Positions 23,701 through 35,100 of a stretch of 64,000 bases of DNA are shown here, piece by piece. Position 1 is the first letter of the stretch. Every line of letters starts with the position of its first letter. Made by a program: the position numbers and the translations under genes. The DNA lies in assembly GCA_001599975.1 (NCBI GenBank), contig BCIO01000005.1, positions 1,240,001 to 1,304,000 of the forward strand, in the 5' to 3' direction. The notes beneath the pieces were generated by a model. The model saw nothing but the letters and a program-made list of their open reading frames with translations, had not been told where the DNA came from and searched no databases. The stretch comes from Cystobasidiopsis lactophilus. Its lineage: Eukaryota; Basidiomycota; Agaricostilbomycetes; Agaricostilbales; Chionosphaeraceae.

Positions 23701-24814
23701 CGGTCTCCCAAGGCTGGACGAAGTCGGGGATGAGCAGGTTGGAGACCGTGAAGCCGGCCAGACCAGCTTTCGGCTGCGAACCCCTCCCAACTGCTCCCTC
23801 GTCCCTGATTTCACCACCTGATCCCGTTGCCGCACCCGGATAAGGCGAGATGGCGCAAGGGTGATTGTGCGTCTCGACCTTGCACAGGATGGGCATGTCC
23901 TCCTCCGTCGCCGTGTAAGAGCCGGACGCGTTGGGGGCAAAGCGCGCTGCTTTGAAGCCTTCCATGACGGCAGCGTTGTCCGAGTAGGCTGAGATGGTGT
24001 GCTGGGGGTGGAGCTTGTGCGTGTTTCGGATCATGCCAAAGAGCGAGTTGTCCTTGGCTTGGCCATCGATGGTCCAGTCGGCGTTGAAAATCTTGTGGCG
24101 GCAGTGCTCCGAGTTGACTTGGGCGAACATGAACAGCTCGCAGTCGGTCGGGTTGCGGTTCTCCTTGACAAAGGCCTCGACGAGGTAGTCAATCTCGTCA
24201 TGAGCCAGAGCCAAACCCAGCTCTTGGTTGGCCGACACCAGCTTATTCTTGGCCTCTGCTGATCCTGCGCTCAGCACGTCGATGGTCTTCAAAGGCCTGG
24301 GAGGGGTGGAGTGGAAGAGGGTGGCCTCGGGCGGGAGCTGCAAGGACAGAGTCTGGGTCATGCGGTCGTGGATCAAAGCGGAGATGGCGGGCAGCTGCTT
24401 TTCTTCGAGGACTCGGCCGTCTGAGAACTGGAAGGCAAAGACGAGGCCGCGCTCGATGCGCTCCACAAATTTTTCGAGCTGGCACATTTTGGCAATGTCC
24501 GTAGCCTTGCTCGACCAGGGGGACTTGGTACCCAGTCTTGGAAGGACGAAGACGAGATTGGAAGCGGGCGCGGCTCCCTGGAGGGCCTGCTGTAGAGCCG
24601 GGCGGGTTGTGGGCAAAGTATGGTCATCGCCGTAGGTGAGGAGCTCGGCGAGGATCTTTTGCTCGGTCGCCGGCAAAGGCTGCTTGGTCTGGACGAGGTG
24701 CAGAAAAACGGCGTCCACCTGCGCGACGTGAGGGAGCTTTTGCTGGATTTGAGCGAGCAAGGCCTGGCGTTTGGCGCCTGAAAAGGGCGAGGTGCCGCCT
24801 TCGATGACGAGCAT
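20735..24814 (-). CDS. ADE6: Phosphoribosylformylglycinamidine synthase (FGAM synthase)
   Basis: Step 4 of de novo purine synthesis: FGAR + glutamine + ATP to FGAM. One uninterrupted frame of 1359 codons, the usual length of the single-chain eukaryotic/large PurL form. Order: N-terminal PurS-like domain, linker ([20 protein letters not shown]), two AIRS-type ATP-binding halves ([46 protein letters not shown]-like segment near 22400 with [13 protein letters not shown]), and the C-terminal class I glutamine amidotransferase with Cys in [13 protein letters not shown] and the His-Glu pair in MMPHPERTT. The ATG is at 24812-24814. Being intronless over 4 kb it stands out from its neighbours. Several long opposite-strand frames (for example 22850-23821) are shadows of this GC-rich gene. 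Confidence 0.98.
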   Translation of the reverse strand: MLVIEGGTSPFSGAKRQALLAQIQQKLPHVAQVDAVFLHLVQTKQPLPATEQKILAELLTYGDDHTLPTTRPALQQALQGAAPASNLVFVLPRLGTKSPWSSKATDIAKMCQLEKFVERIERGLVFAFQFSDGRVLEEKQLPAISALIHDRMTQTLSLQLPPEATLFHSTPPRPLKTIDVLSAGSAEAKNKLVSANQELGLALAHDEIDYLVEAFVKENRNPTDCELFMFAQVNSEHCRHKIFNADWTIDGQAKDNSLFGMIRNTHKLHPQHTISAYSDNAAVMEGFKAARFAPNASGSYTATEEDMPILCKVETHNHPCAISPYPGAATGSGGEIRDEGAVGRGSQPKAGLAGFTVSNLLIPDFVQPWETDFGRPHHMASALDIMIEGPLGAATFNNEFGRPALTGYFRTFCEAVPSASSSSETEVRGYHKPIMLAGGLGNVRPQYALKSTISPGASIIVLGGQGMLIGLGGGAASSMSSGASSAELDFASVQRDNAEMERRCQQVINACTASDDNPIQSIHDVGAGGISNALPELVHDAGLGARFEIRDVLVDDPGMSPLEIWCNESQERYVVAINPKGDYLARFEAIAKRERCPYSIVGVATEEQELIVTDRLLGDEPIHLSMPILFGKPPKMSRRAETAQPNQIQFDSSLQTYLKPDTTIPNALSTAISRVLQLPSVGSKSFLITIGDRSVTGLVARDQMVGKWQVPVADVAVTRTSYGFEVLTGEAMAIGERTPLALLNAAASARMAVAESLTNLAAANVDSLAAVKLSCNWMAAAGHPGEGSALYSAVQAVGLDLCPKLGISIPVGKDSMSMQTRWQQDGKAHSVASPLSLIVTAFAPVNNIEKTWTPALATEVEAGGPTVLVLVDLASGKQRLGGSALAQVFKQIGTEAPDVEDALHLKHFFQACQSIRQSHPNLVLAYHDRSDGGLFTTIAEMAFAGRLGVGISLDAIAHTDPLAALFNEEVGAVLQVRQSDVSQLVQTFVAAGLPSTALHVIGNVALSTDDAAIDIIHEGSLMYSASLAQLQNLWSETSYKIQSLRDNPITAKEEFDRVAHTRAQNPGLSYQLTFEPGQVFPLEKITSLNDRPKVAILREQGVNGHVEMAWSFAAAGFNAVDVHMSDVLSGAVSLSQFKGLAACGGFSYGDVLGAGSGWAKSILLHEIGRVEFASFFERPDTFTLAVCNGCQFVSHLREIIPGSKTWPDFKTNKSERFEGRVCMVEVLAPPPSSSVTPSIFLRDMAGSKLPIAVAHGEGRATFTSGSEEDFAAAGLAAVRYIDPAANEAPATLYPANPNGSPNGLTGIQSPDGRVLAMMPHPERTTMLEANSWYPREQANGWNGRGPWIRIFHNARLWVG

Positions 24815-25068
24815 CTGCGGTCTTCCACTCAGCCTGTGCGTGCTTTCGTATGGATTTCACGCACTTTTGAGAGGTCTGCTTGCCGCTGGACTCGCTGGCC
24901 AGGCGCACACAAATTTCAGCACCTGAGAGCGCCTTTCGCCCGCGGGCTTCCGGCGCTGGTCCGGCCTCCCTCCTGCGGCTCGACGCTGGTCGAGGCTCGA
25001 CGACGACCTTTTTGCCTATTTTTGCCTTTGTGTGGTGTCATTGATTGGGTCGCAAGCGGGCAGAAGCA
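24815..25068. promoter_or_regulatory. Divergent promoter between ADE6 and PPG1
   Basis: Only about 254 bp separate two divergent starts, so both promoters and 5' UTRs must fit here. I could not confidently assign a TATA box or a factor site. Confidence 0.45.
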
Positions 25069-26441
25069 ATGGGGAAGGCGTTCGAGGTGGACGTGTGCAT
25101 CGAGCGGCTCATGAAGAAGGAGCTGCTCGCGGAGGCGGCCATCAAGGAGATCTGCGAGAAGGTCAAGGAGCTGCTCATGCGCGAGTCCAACGTCGTGCAC
25201 CTCTCCGCGCCCGTCACAGTCGTCGGCGACATCCACGGGTGCGTCTTGGGTCACAATTCATGCTGTTTTGGTGGCGGCCTAAAGTCTCATGCGCTGCCCT
25301 GTCAAACAGGCAATTCTACGACTTGATTGAGATCTTTAGGATCGGTGGACCTTCTCCTTATACCAACTACCTGTTCCTAGGTGCGTCGTGGCCTCCATCC
25401 CCGTGCGGCGACCTCCTCGCTCATTGTGGACTCCATGGCGCATAGGGGACTACGTCGACCGGGGGCTGTTCAGCGTCGAGACCATCTCTCTTTTGACCTG
25501 TCTCAAGCTCCGGTATCCAGACCGAGTCCAATTAATACGAGGCAATCATGAATCTCGGGCCGTCACTCAGGTGTGCACCCTTTTGTTTGAACCCCTCACC
25601 ATTGCCAACGCTAATTGGACGTTGGGCGCAAAGACGTACGGCTTCTACACCGAGTGTGTGCGCAAATACGGCTCGGCCAACGTGTGGAGCTACTTCACCG
25701 ACATGTTCGACTTTCTCACTCTCAGCGCCGTCATCGACGACAAGATCTTTTGTGTCCACGGAGGTGCGTTGTTTCTCCTCCAATCCCATATCTACTCGAT
25801 GTTGAAGAAACGTTGTCGTGGGGCGCAGGCCTTTCGCCTTCAATTCACCTAATAGACCAGATCAAGATCATCGACCGGTTTCGAGAGATCCCGCACGAAG
25901 GCCCGATGGCCGACTTGGTGTGGTCAGATCCAGACCCGGATAAAGAAGAGTTCGCAATATCACCTAGGTGAGGAGACTGGTTCCAATTTGCTCTCAGAGC
26001 TCAGTTTCCACCGTCTTCCAGAGGCGCCGGCTACACTTTCGGCGCTCAAGTGGTCAAGAAGTTCCTAGACATGAACGACATGAATCACATCCTGCGCGCC
26101 CACCAGCTCTGCATGGAGGGCTTCTCCCAGCTGTACGATAACCGGCTCTCCACCGTCTGGAGCGCGCCGAACTACTGCTACCGGTGTGGCAACGCGGCTT
26201 CTATTCTAGAGGTGCGTCTCATTCACTCATGATCTCGTTGTGGTACCTCTTCATGATGAGGGGCACAGGTTGGGCCGGGCGACACCAAGCATTTCAACGT
26301 GTTCGATGCGGCGCCGGAGAACGAGCGAGACGGGCCGGCCCAGCAGCAAGGTCAACAGCAGCGGGTGAGCATGGCGCCAGGTCCATTGGAGCATTTCTGA
26401 CGCTGAGCTGCTTCCTTTCACAGTCCGAATACTTCCTTTGA
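25069..26441 (+). CDS. PPG1: PP2A-like Ser/Thr phosphatase, Ppg1 type
   Basis: Metallophosphatase of the PPP family. Metal and catalytic motifs across exons: VVGDIHGQFYDL (GDxHG), [14 protein letters not shown] (GDxVDRG), [13 protein letters not shown] (GNHE), VHGGLSPS and RAHQLCMEG. Features specific to Ppg1 over PP2A/PP4/Sit4: [12 protein letters not shown] and [25 protein letters not shown]. It ends SEYFL, so the terminal Leu that is methylated in this family is kept. In yeast, Ppg1 with the Far complex opposes mitophagy by dephosphorylating Atg32. The start is taken at 25069 ([20 protein letters not shown]); an in-frame ATG at 25045 would add eight residues. About six introns of 50-75 nt. 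Confidence 0.93.
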
Positions 26442-26995
26442 AGTTTCGCACCCACGCGACATTTTAGCTGATAGCTAAGCACATGCACGACCACCCTATT
26501 CAACGCGACCTGTCCCACCAATCACGACCACACTGATTCCCTGTCGACCCTGCATTTCTTCAATGGACATCATATACCCAGAGCATTGAGATACCCTCCG
26601 GCTTAGAGAAACTGGAAGAGCGCTGGCGTTGTAATGACTAGACCAGTACTCGCTTCGGCTACTATTCCTTGAATGATCGTGTAGATCATAATCGTCTTGC
26701 TACGCATTCTCGCCACTGACCACAATTGCCGTATGCTGGAGGCGACGGGGCCCGGCGCGTGCAGGGGTTGCCTCCAAACGCCACCAACGTGCCTTGGACT
26801 ACGATGTCTATCATTGCCTCTGTACGACATGAATGATCTCTTTTGAGTGGACAATGCTCGGCCCTTCACTGCTTTGGGAAACTTGCTCGGTGCCGGCTCG
26901 CATGCGAGGCTGAGAAGACCAAGAAGCGGTGCTGTCGACATGTTCTGCGCTCCGAGTCACTACGTTTTCTCTGTAACGACCATCTCCACTGAAGA
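26442..26995. other. Intergenic, nothing recognised
   Basis: About 550 bp between the PPG1 stop and the first ABC transporter start. No coding or RNA signal that I trust. Confidence 0.5.
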
Positions 26996-29900
26996 ATGGA
27001 GCAGCCGAAGCCAGAGCTGGTAGCCTTGCTGACCTGCGCCGCTTCCGTGGCCGTCTGGCTGGGATTCTGCTTGTTCAACAGCCAATCTGGCCCAAGAGTC
27101 CAGCTTGATACCAAGTCTACTTTTGAGCGAATCGAGGAAGAGATCTTGGTCGAGATTGTGGCCTCGCAACAAGGCTTCGGCAAGGACGCCACGGCGCTTT
27201 CGACCGCCAGCAGGAAAAGTTGTATTTCGCTTCTCGCTGCCTCCTTCGCTTTTGTCGGTGCCATCATAAGCAACGATGTCACGTCATCTTTCATCGAAGC
27301 GGAAGGCAGTGCTGTCCCTTGGGTGAGTAGTCGAGTCGACGCGTTACCTTCTCACTAACCCGTGGAGCCCCCAGCTTTATATCGTGCTCCTCTCGGCCTT
27401 CAAGCTTGGCAAGCTGTCTCCGTCCGTAAAGACTCAAACACAAGGCCACCTCGTCGTTCTCGCTTTCGTCAGCCTTCTCTTGGCGCTTTATCGCCTTGAC
27501 GAAGATCTGGCCTTTTCTCTGCTCAACTTTGGCGCGGCTGCGGCCGTCATCTTCGTGGAAGGGATCTGGGATGGCCCGTCTTCTCCGCCTACTGTGACTC
27601 CAGCTTCTGAGTCGTCCGACGAGACGTTGCGGCCTGTAAACAGTTGGCAGCACCAGCCCCTCGACGATGCATCTTGTCTCCTCGGCACTTGGTTCCTGAC
27701 AAGGGTTGACTGGGTTCTGGACAAAGTTAAGACGGTCCCGTTCTCGCCTGAAAACGTCCCTCCTCTTCCCGTCGACCTCCGGTCCGCCACAGCTCTCTTG
27801 GATTTCAGGACAACGAGAACCGCGTCGACTTCCATTTTTCGCCAGTTGCTCTCTTATTTTGCACGAGACTTCTTGGTCTGCTGTCTTTTCAATCTTCTAA
27901 AGGCCATCACTGGATTTGGGCGACCGGCTATCATCTATGTGCTGCTTCAGTATCTGGACGGTAAATCCAGCTTGACTCAAAAGCAGGGCTACGCAACTGC
28001 TATTCTTTTGAGCCTTACGATGCTTTCCCAATCGTTCTGTGAGGCTATACAGATGCAGGTGCCAAACTTTTCACCCTAACCATGTGTCGCAGTCATCACC
28101 CACAGCAAGCAACGGGCGAAGACCCTCGCCGTAAAAGTCCAAGCCATCTTAAGCGCGGAGATATTTTGTAAAACAGCCAGGCTACCGGTGGCAAACGATG
28201 CACATGGAGAGGAAGTGATTGACGGTGGACGACTTCAAACGCTCCTCACCAACGACGTGTTGACAAGTTGAGTGCTCTGATTTTAACCCACCTGCGCGGG
28301 ATCTCACAATGAGTCTAGTTTGTGATGTTATTTCCGAGGATTTGGGACAGCTTGTTGAGCTTCCTTTGTCGACTGTCGGCGGCATCACGGTAGTGCTATG
28401 GGCGATCGGCTCTGCTGCCTGGTTTGGACTGGCCTACGCCGTGGTCGCATCTCTCGCCAAGCTTTGGTTGACCAAGCGGTCGACCGAAATCTATCAGCAA
28501 AAGAAGCAAAAGATGGACGAGCGTTTGCAAGTGTCGGCCGAAATTTTTCGCCACATCCGATTCTTGAAGCTACAAAACTGGCTCCCACACTTTGTCGCCT
28601 CTGGGAATGCATTGCGCGCCGAGGAAATGAAGACCTTCTGGCGTGGGCGCGTGCTTCGGTCATTGCAGTGGACTGTTGGCTGGTCGTTTCGCAACCTCTC
28701 GTTCTTGGCGATCGTCGTGGGGCACGTCTTCATTCTCAAGAGGACACTGGAACCAGCTGCCGCCTTCACAGCTCTCATTGCCACCATGACCTTTGCTGTG
28801 CCATTCAATGTTGTTAGCGTTTTACTCGGAATGGCATCAGCGGCGCTATCTTCAGGCCAGCGCATCCAAACATTCTTGGATTTGCCAGAGACTGCGAAGT
28901 TTGACCAAACCGACAGCGGCGAACAAGTCGGATTCAAGTCGTCCACGGTGGCTTGGGTTCCTGACCAAAGCCCTTTCCGCCTCCACCTCGACCACCAGTT
29001 TGGCAAAGGAGTGCACATCATTTCGGCACCCATCGCAACGGGCAAGACAAGTCTCCTCATGGCGCTTCTGCGGGAGACCCCAGACGCTTCCCTCGGTGTC
29101 TCTTGCCCAAATCCGCCTACGACAAGCTTGGTCCCCCACGTCGCCTTTTGTTCGCAACTGCCGTTCTTGATCTCAGATTCGATCAGACAAAATATCACCT
29201 TCTGCCAGCCGTGGGACGAAGACAGATACGCGCTTGTCGTGGACGCGTGTTGCCTGCTGCCGGACTTCCAGCTTCTTAAGCACGGCGACGCTACTCAGGT
29301 GGGGGCAGGGGGACAAAGGACGTCCGGAGGCCAAAGGCAGCGTATAGGTGAGCCTTATCTGATCACGCGGCGCCACCCTCGCTAATCGCTCTTAGCAGCT
29401 CTGGCGAGGGCACTTTATTCACAGGCCGAAGTCTTGCTTCTGGATGATATATTATCAGCTTTGGACGCCGAGACTGCCCAAATCATCTGCCGCAATCTGT
29501 TCAGCGTCGCATCTGACCTGCTCTCCAGTCGCACCACCATCCTTGTCTCGCACTCGTCAAGCTCCTACCAGTGGAGTGACAACGTGCTCACCCTTGTGGA
29601 CGGCCGCCTTGCTCCTTTCGAAACTGGGTCAATTTCCCTTGAAGCAATGCCGGCCTCTGCCGATAACGTCGACGATGAATCGCAAGATTCAACTGTGGAC
29701 GCGAAGTCAGAGGACAACATCTTCAAGAAGGAGGTTTTATATCGAGGCATGGTTGGCCAAGCCCTTTTGGGCTATCTTTGGAGGCAGTTCGGAGGTCTGC
29801 GCTGGGGTAAGCTTCATCGTCGTAGCGGTTCACGCGAGGCTTAACCTCTCGCGCTAGTGGCCGCCTGCCTGAGTTTCTTCGTTCTAGCGGAGCTCTGCAA

Positions 29901-31596
29901 CTCGCTTGCTCTAATGTACGTTGTCTGTCCCGAACTTCAACTCCGCTCACAAGATTTCAGTGTTTTCAAGATTGGCGTTGAGGATCAGACCCATTTCCGC
30001 GCTTCTATGAAAACTTTCGTGCTATTGGCTGTCTTGACATTCCTCTTTCAAGGTACGCCGGTGCTGCTAAGCCCTTTGGACCATTGCTCACGGCGCCTCC
30101 CGGTTTTAAGCCATTCGCTTGCAACTCTTTTTCTTCCGGGCTTTATTGTTTTCGCGCCGCTGCTTTGGCCACCTGTTCCAGCGCCTTACGGGAGCGAGTT
30201 TGCCGTGGCTCGAGGGCACGCCCTCGGGTCGAATTCTGCAACGACTCTCAACAGACACAGATGTACGTTTGGATGCGTTCACAGTTCGCAAGGCCAGACG
30301 TGGTGCTAACTGCAGCTCAGAGGGTCGACGACCGCCTCTTTCAGTCTGCAGTGTGCGTCCTGGCCGACTTCTGCTTGGCCGTCGGAGCCACTGTACAGAT
30401 TGCTATTTTTGTACCTTGGACTATCGTTGCAGCGGTTGCCTATGTTGCTGCATCCATCAAGCTCGTCCACACCTATTCCATGGGAGTGCAAGACCTGCGG
30501 CGTTTCGAGTGAGTAGAAGGCTATGCAGGGTGGGATCATAAGCTCACCCGGCGCCATACAGGTCTGCAAGTCGCAGTCCTCTGTCCAGCTATGTCTCGGA
30601 GCTTTTGGCCGGTAAAGTCACTTTCAGAGCTTTCGGGTGCCTTGACGACGTTCAATCGCGCGCCGGCGCCTTGACCGACACCCTCTTGACGCATTCGTAC
30701 AATGTCAAGACATCCGCACCTTGGATTTGGCCAGCCTTCGCGACAGGCTCACTCTGATTGTGAGTCACAGAAAACTCGGGCGTGCAGAACCTGAGAACTA
30801 ATGACGTTGCCACAGCCCCAAGGTTCGTGCTCAGCGACCGGGGCAAGCAGCCGGGCACCCTTCTGACCGAGTTCAAACAGATGCATCCCTGTTCGAAGGC
30901 ACGGTCAGGTTCAACCTGGACCCGTCTGGCACCACCTTGGACGCCGACCTCTGGCGCGCCTTGCAGCTGGTCAGCTTGGCTGGCAGGCCCGACTCGCGCG
31001 TCCAGTCGCTGGAGATGCAGATCATCGAAGAGGGTCAGAACCTCAGTGCTGGAGAGCGACAACTGCTCTCCTTGGCCCGTGGCATCGTAAGCTCCGCCCC
31101 TCGTGCTGGCCTCAGAGCATTGATTTGGAAGCGTCCAGCTGCGGCTCTCGACTTCCGCCCTGGTGGTCTTGGATGAAGCCTCAGCATCTCGTGAGCTCCC
31201 TTAACAACCCAAATTCTTGTGACTCACAGCTTTCCGTCAGTCGACCACGCCACCGACGAGATCATCCAACAGGTTATCCGCTCCGAGATGACAGGCAGCT
31301 TGCTGTGCATCGCTCGTAGGTTCTTTTGTCGCTCTTGAAAGACAACCAGAATGCCAAGAGCTGGGTGTAGACCGATTGAAGACGATTGGCGACTTTGACA
31401 AGATCATCTGTTTGGACGCCGGCCAAGTCGTGGCGATGGACACTCCCGGCAACGTGAGCCTTCTCTCCCTGGCTTACTGGACCTTCCTCTAACCCTCTTC
31501 TACCAGCTACTGGCCGACCCTAGTTCGATTTATCACAAGCTTGCCCGCGAGTCGGGTGACTTTGCCACACTGGTGGCAATGGGAGCCAAGAAGTAG
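26996..31596 (+). CDS. ABCC (MRP-type) ABC transporter, copy 1, probably disrupted
   Basis: A full-size ABCC exporter by layout: N-terminal TMD0-like helices (MEQPKPELVALLTCAASVAVW..., about five TM segments), TMD1, NBD1 near 28960-29560 (Walker A APIATGKT, signature TSGGQRQR, Walker B VLLLDDILSALD), then TMD2 (KVTFRAFGCLDDVQSRAGAL at 30610-30670). At 30708/30709 the TMD2 frame runs straight into the middle of NBD2. About 585 bp present in copy 2 are missing: the last TMD2 helices, the linker and NBD2 Walker A. The junction also shifts frame and meets a TGA at 30755-30757. Downstream NBD2 parts (signature LSAGE, Walker B LVVLDEAS, tail to the TAG at 31594-31596) remain as sequence. As read, the product would lack a working NBD2; this is a pseudogene or an assembly fault. 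Many short introns. Confidence 0.8.
30709..31496 (+). repeat. 788-bp tract identical to 36527-37314
   Basis: Base-for-base identical to 36527-37314 (offset 5818), covering coding and intron sequence of NBD2 in both ABC genes. Identity starts at gacatccgcacc and ends at the c/a difference at 31497/37315. Flanks fall to the level of diverged paralogues on the right and to unrelated alignment on the left. Confidence 0.95.
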
Positions 31597-32135
31597 TTTC
31601 GTCGCTATTTGGCGGACGTAGCTTTCAGCCCTTTAGCAGGTCGCATCCTAGATTTTCATAGTCAAGAGGCGAGGCCATGAATTGGCCTGCCAATGGCCAG
31701 CTCCTCCGAGCTCCATGACGAGCGTAGTTCAATGAACGCTCAAGACTGCCAATTCAACCTCTATTTCCATACCGCTGTGGACAATTGAGAATACTAGCGC
31801 CTCGAAGTCGGGTCCTAAGCTGACCACCTTTCCCGAACTCGGAGGTGACGTGTGCAGCAAACCGCCGTCAAAGGGATCGGCCTGTCTCAAGTCTGCCCTC
31901 TCCACGAACTCGTTTATCACCAAACCATCATGCTGTGCACAATGGGCCTGATGCGCGCCCTTCCAAGCACTAAGCTGATGGGGCCTTCGGCTTCTCTCGT
32001 TTGTGCTGACTGCACTGGGTGCCTTCTCGGTACAGCTTCTTTACGACACTGGCCTCCTAAAGGCAGGAATACCGGCCTCGTACCGACTTCGAATCATACT
32101 CTTCTGTCCCACACCGTCGAAAAGGACCGCAGGAA
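31597..32135 (+). other. Intergenic between the two ABC genes
   Basis: About 540 bp holding the 3' UTR of copy 1 and the promoter of copy 2. A plus-strand frame at 31852-32154 overlaps the copy 2 start but lacks any recognisable segment. Confidence 0.5.
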
Positions 32136-35100
32136 ATGGACTGGCCAGCGCTAGCAGTGGGCGCCAGCTGTGGCGTCTCCTTGAGCCTGTGGCTATTCCC
32201 CTTTCTGATCAGAAAATGGCAACATCAACATGGCAAGATTCAGCTCCACGAGCAGGCTGCCATGGACAGAATCCAAGACGCCATTCTGGCCGACCTCCAA
32301 GCTGGCAGCTCGTACGAATCCCTCAAGACACCCGCTTTTCGTGCTACGGTAGAGCCATCGATGAAGAGCTTTGTATCGCTATCCTTGTCCTTGTTGGCAA
32401 CTGGGGTTGGGGCGTTTCGCCTATTAGACAGTCGACGCTCTCCCGAGGTCATTCTGCGTCTGGCTTGGGTAGGTAAACGCTTCTTAAGACTAACAATCGC
32501 CTGATATTCTTCATTGTAGGCATACATGGTTCTTCTTTCGTTCTTGAAGCTTGGTCGCACATCGCAAGACGTTCGCCTCCGGGTCCAAGCCCACCTCGTC
32601 CTTTTGGCCGCAGTCCTTGCGCTGCATGCTTCTTACGAGCTGCACGACGAAGATCTGAGACCTGCGATTGATCTGATCGCTGGCGGCGCGATCATTGCAG
32701 TGGAAGGCTTTTGGGATGGGCAATCGTTGTCGCCAACTCCTTATCCCTCCAGCCCCTCCTCCAGCTTCACTGACGACACTGTCTTTCCGGACGACTCTCA
32801 TGCTCCTCCTCTCGACCAGACGTCCTCGCTCATTGGCAGCTGGCTGCTGCTCGGCATCGATTCCGTGCTAGCGCGCGTCGAACGAGACCCTTTCTCGCGC
32901 AGCAACCTGCCAGGGATGCCCTTTCGAACCGCCGAAGCTCTTGCTGCGTTTAGAATCACACTACGATCAACATCGTCGAAAAGTCTCCTCAGCCAGCTGC
33001 TTCTACATTTCCGTGGCAGCTTCTGGATTTGCGGCTCATTGAATATTCTTCATCTCCTTGTCACCTTATCCATCCCTTTTGTCCTGCGAACCCTCCTCTT
33101 GTTTCTTCAAGGCGAACTTGCTTTGTCGGATCGTGACAGCATTGCTGCAGCGGTGGCGCTTGGCGGCTTGTGGATTTTCAGAGGGCTGGTGACTGCGGCG
33201 AAGAAGCAGCGGACAAAGCGAATTGCTAGTGAACTTCAGGCTCTCTTGACCTACCAAGTAAGAGCTTCCTTGAATGCTCTTTCAAAAGGCTTTAAATTCG
33301 TTCGACAGATTTTGTTCAAGGCGGCGCGACTTCCCATTGCAAACGAAGCGGCTGCCGCAGATCAAACGGACAGTGGCCAACTTCAAATCATCCTGACCAA
33401 CGATATCGGCATCCGTGCGTAGTGCCCCTCCATGCTTACCCAAATCCGCTCGCCCTGATTTAGAACCATCAGTGAACCAAATGGCCGACGCCGATATCTC
33501 GTGGTTTGTGACCGAGCTGCCCCTATCTATGGTGGCCGGAATAGCCCTCATGTTCTGGATCATGGGCTCGGCGACGTGTTTCGGCGTGGCCTTTGTGGTT
33601 TTTGCGTTCCTAGTCAAGTTGCTGGCCGTCAAACGTTCCCTCAAATTCATTCGCCATAAAAAGGACATCATGGACCAACGCCTTCAACTCTCAGCTGAAA
33701 TCTTTCGCCACTTCCGATTCCTGAAACTCAGCAACTGGCTTCGAAGCTTTATCGACCTCAACGACGCCACGCGCGCAAATGAAGTCAAGTCTGTCTATAC
33801 GCTGAGGTCCTGGCAGTGCCTCGAATGGACATTCGTCTGGGCCATGCGACCGATGACCTTCGTGGCAGGTGCGCATCGTATCGTTCACCTGAAGTTTAGT
33901 TACTAAGTATGCACTGGCGCAGTTGTCTTTGGCCACTGTGTTATTTTGAAGAGACCTCTCGATCCTGCTACTGGCTTCACAGCCCTCCTAGCGGCAGATA
34001 TCCTATCTGGTCCTTTCAACGAGCTCGCCTTCTGGATCAATTCAGCGACATTGAGCTGGATCTCGTTGGGGCGCATTCAAAAGTTTTTAGACCTTGCAGA
34101 AACCACCAAATTCGACACGGATGACCACTCCGACCACGCCGCGTTCAATAATGCCTGTGTTTCCTGGTCCGACTCCGATGCAGATTTCAGGCTCCAGCTC
34201 CATCATCGTTTCCGCAAAGGCTTGACAATCATTACGGCACCTATTGCTCAAGGAAAGACCACCTTATTGCTGGCTTTGTTACGCGAAGTGCCGTACTTGC
34301 AGGGTGCTGTCTCTTGCCCCCAGGCGAGCATGTACAGGGAAGGGGTCCACATTGCCTTCTGCGCTCAAAATGCGTTTCTCACGTCTGGTGAGCCTTGTTC
34401 GATTCTGTCTTGCTGCGCTCCTGCGGGTGCTGACCTAGCCTCAGGGACCATTCGGGACAACATCCTGTTCGGAAAGCCTTTCGACCCCAGCAGATATCAG
34501 GGAGTAGTCAAAGCGTGCTGCCTGCAGCCTGATTTTGACATTATGAAGTTTGGAGACGCCACTGAAGTCGGTGAAGCGGGACAAAGGACCAGTGGCGGCC
34601 AAAAGCAGCGCATTGGTAAGGGCTATCTGCGTGCGTTGCTCCCGATTGACTTACCATATCAACAGCACTGGCGAGAGCCATCTATTCTGACGCTCAATAT
34701 CTGCTTCTTGATGACATCCTCAGCGCCCTCGATGCGGAGACTGCTCAAAAGATCTGCCGCAACCTCTTCGGCTCTCGATTTCTAGCGCATCGCACAGTGA
34801 TTCTTGTTACGCACTATACCATGGCCTTCAGATTTACGCAAAACTTGCTCACCTTTCACCAAGGTCGTCTCGTACCCTTGGACCAGCAAGAGGTCCAGAA
34901 GCTCGAAACGACACATGCTCTCAGCCCAACTTCGCCAAATGGTCCAGATCTAGCTATTCCAAAGACTGCTGCGGAGGAAACTCAAGACGACATCTTCCAG
35001 CAAGAGTACCAGAGCCGTGGTCTAATCTCCACGTCGGTCTATCGTTACCTCGTGAAGCAGTTTGGTGGCGCAAGATGGAGTATGTGCTTTTCTCTCCGCT

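Noticed and set aside
22850-23821. 323-codon plus-strand frame opposite ADE6
   Set aside because: It lies wholly inside the strongly conserved ADE6 coding sequence on the other strand and has no motif; long antisense frames are expected opposite GC-rich third positions.
29020-34260. Degenerate NBD1 P-loops (APIATGKT, APIAQGKT) in the two ABC genes as a sign of dead domains
   Set aside because: Ala in the first position is allowed by the usual P-loop pattern ([AG]xxxxGK[ST]), and weakened NBD1 sites are common in ABCC proteins.
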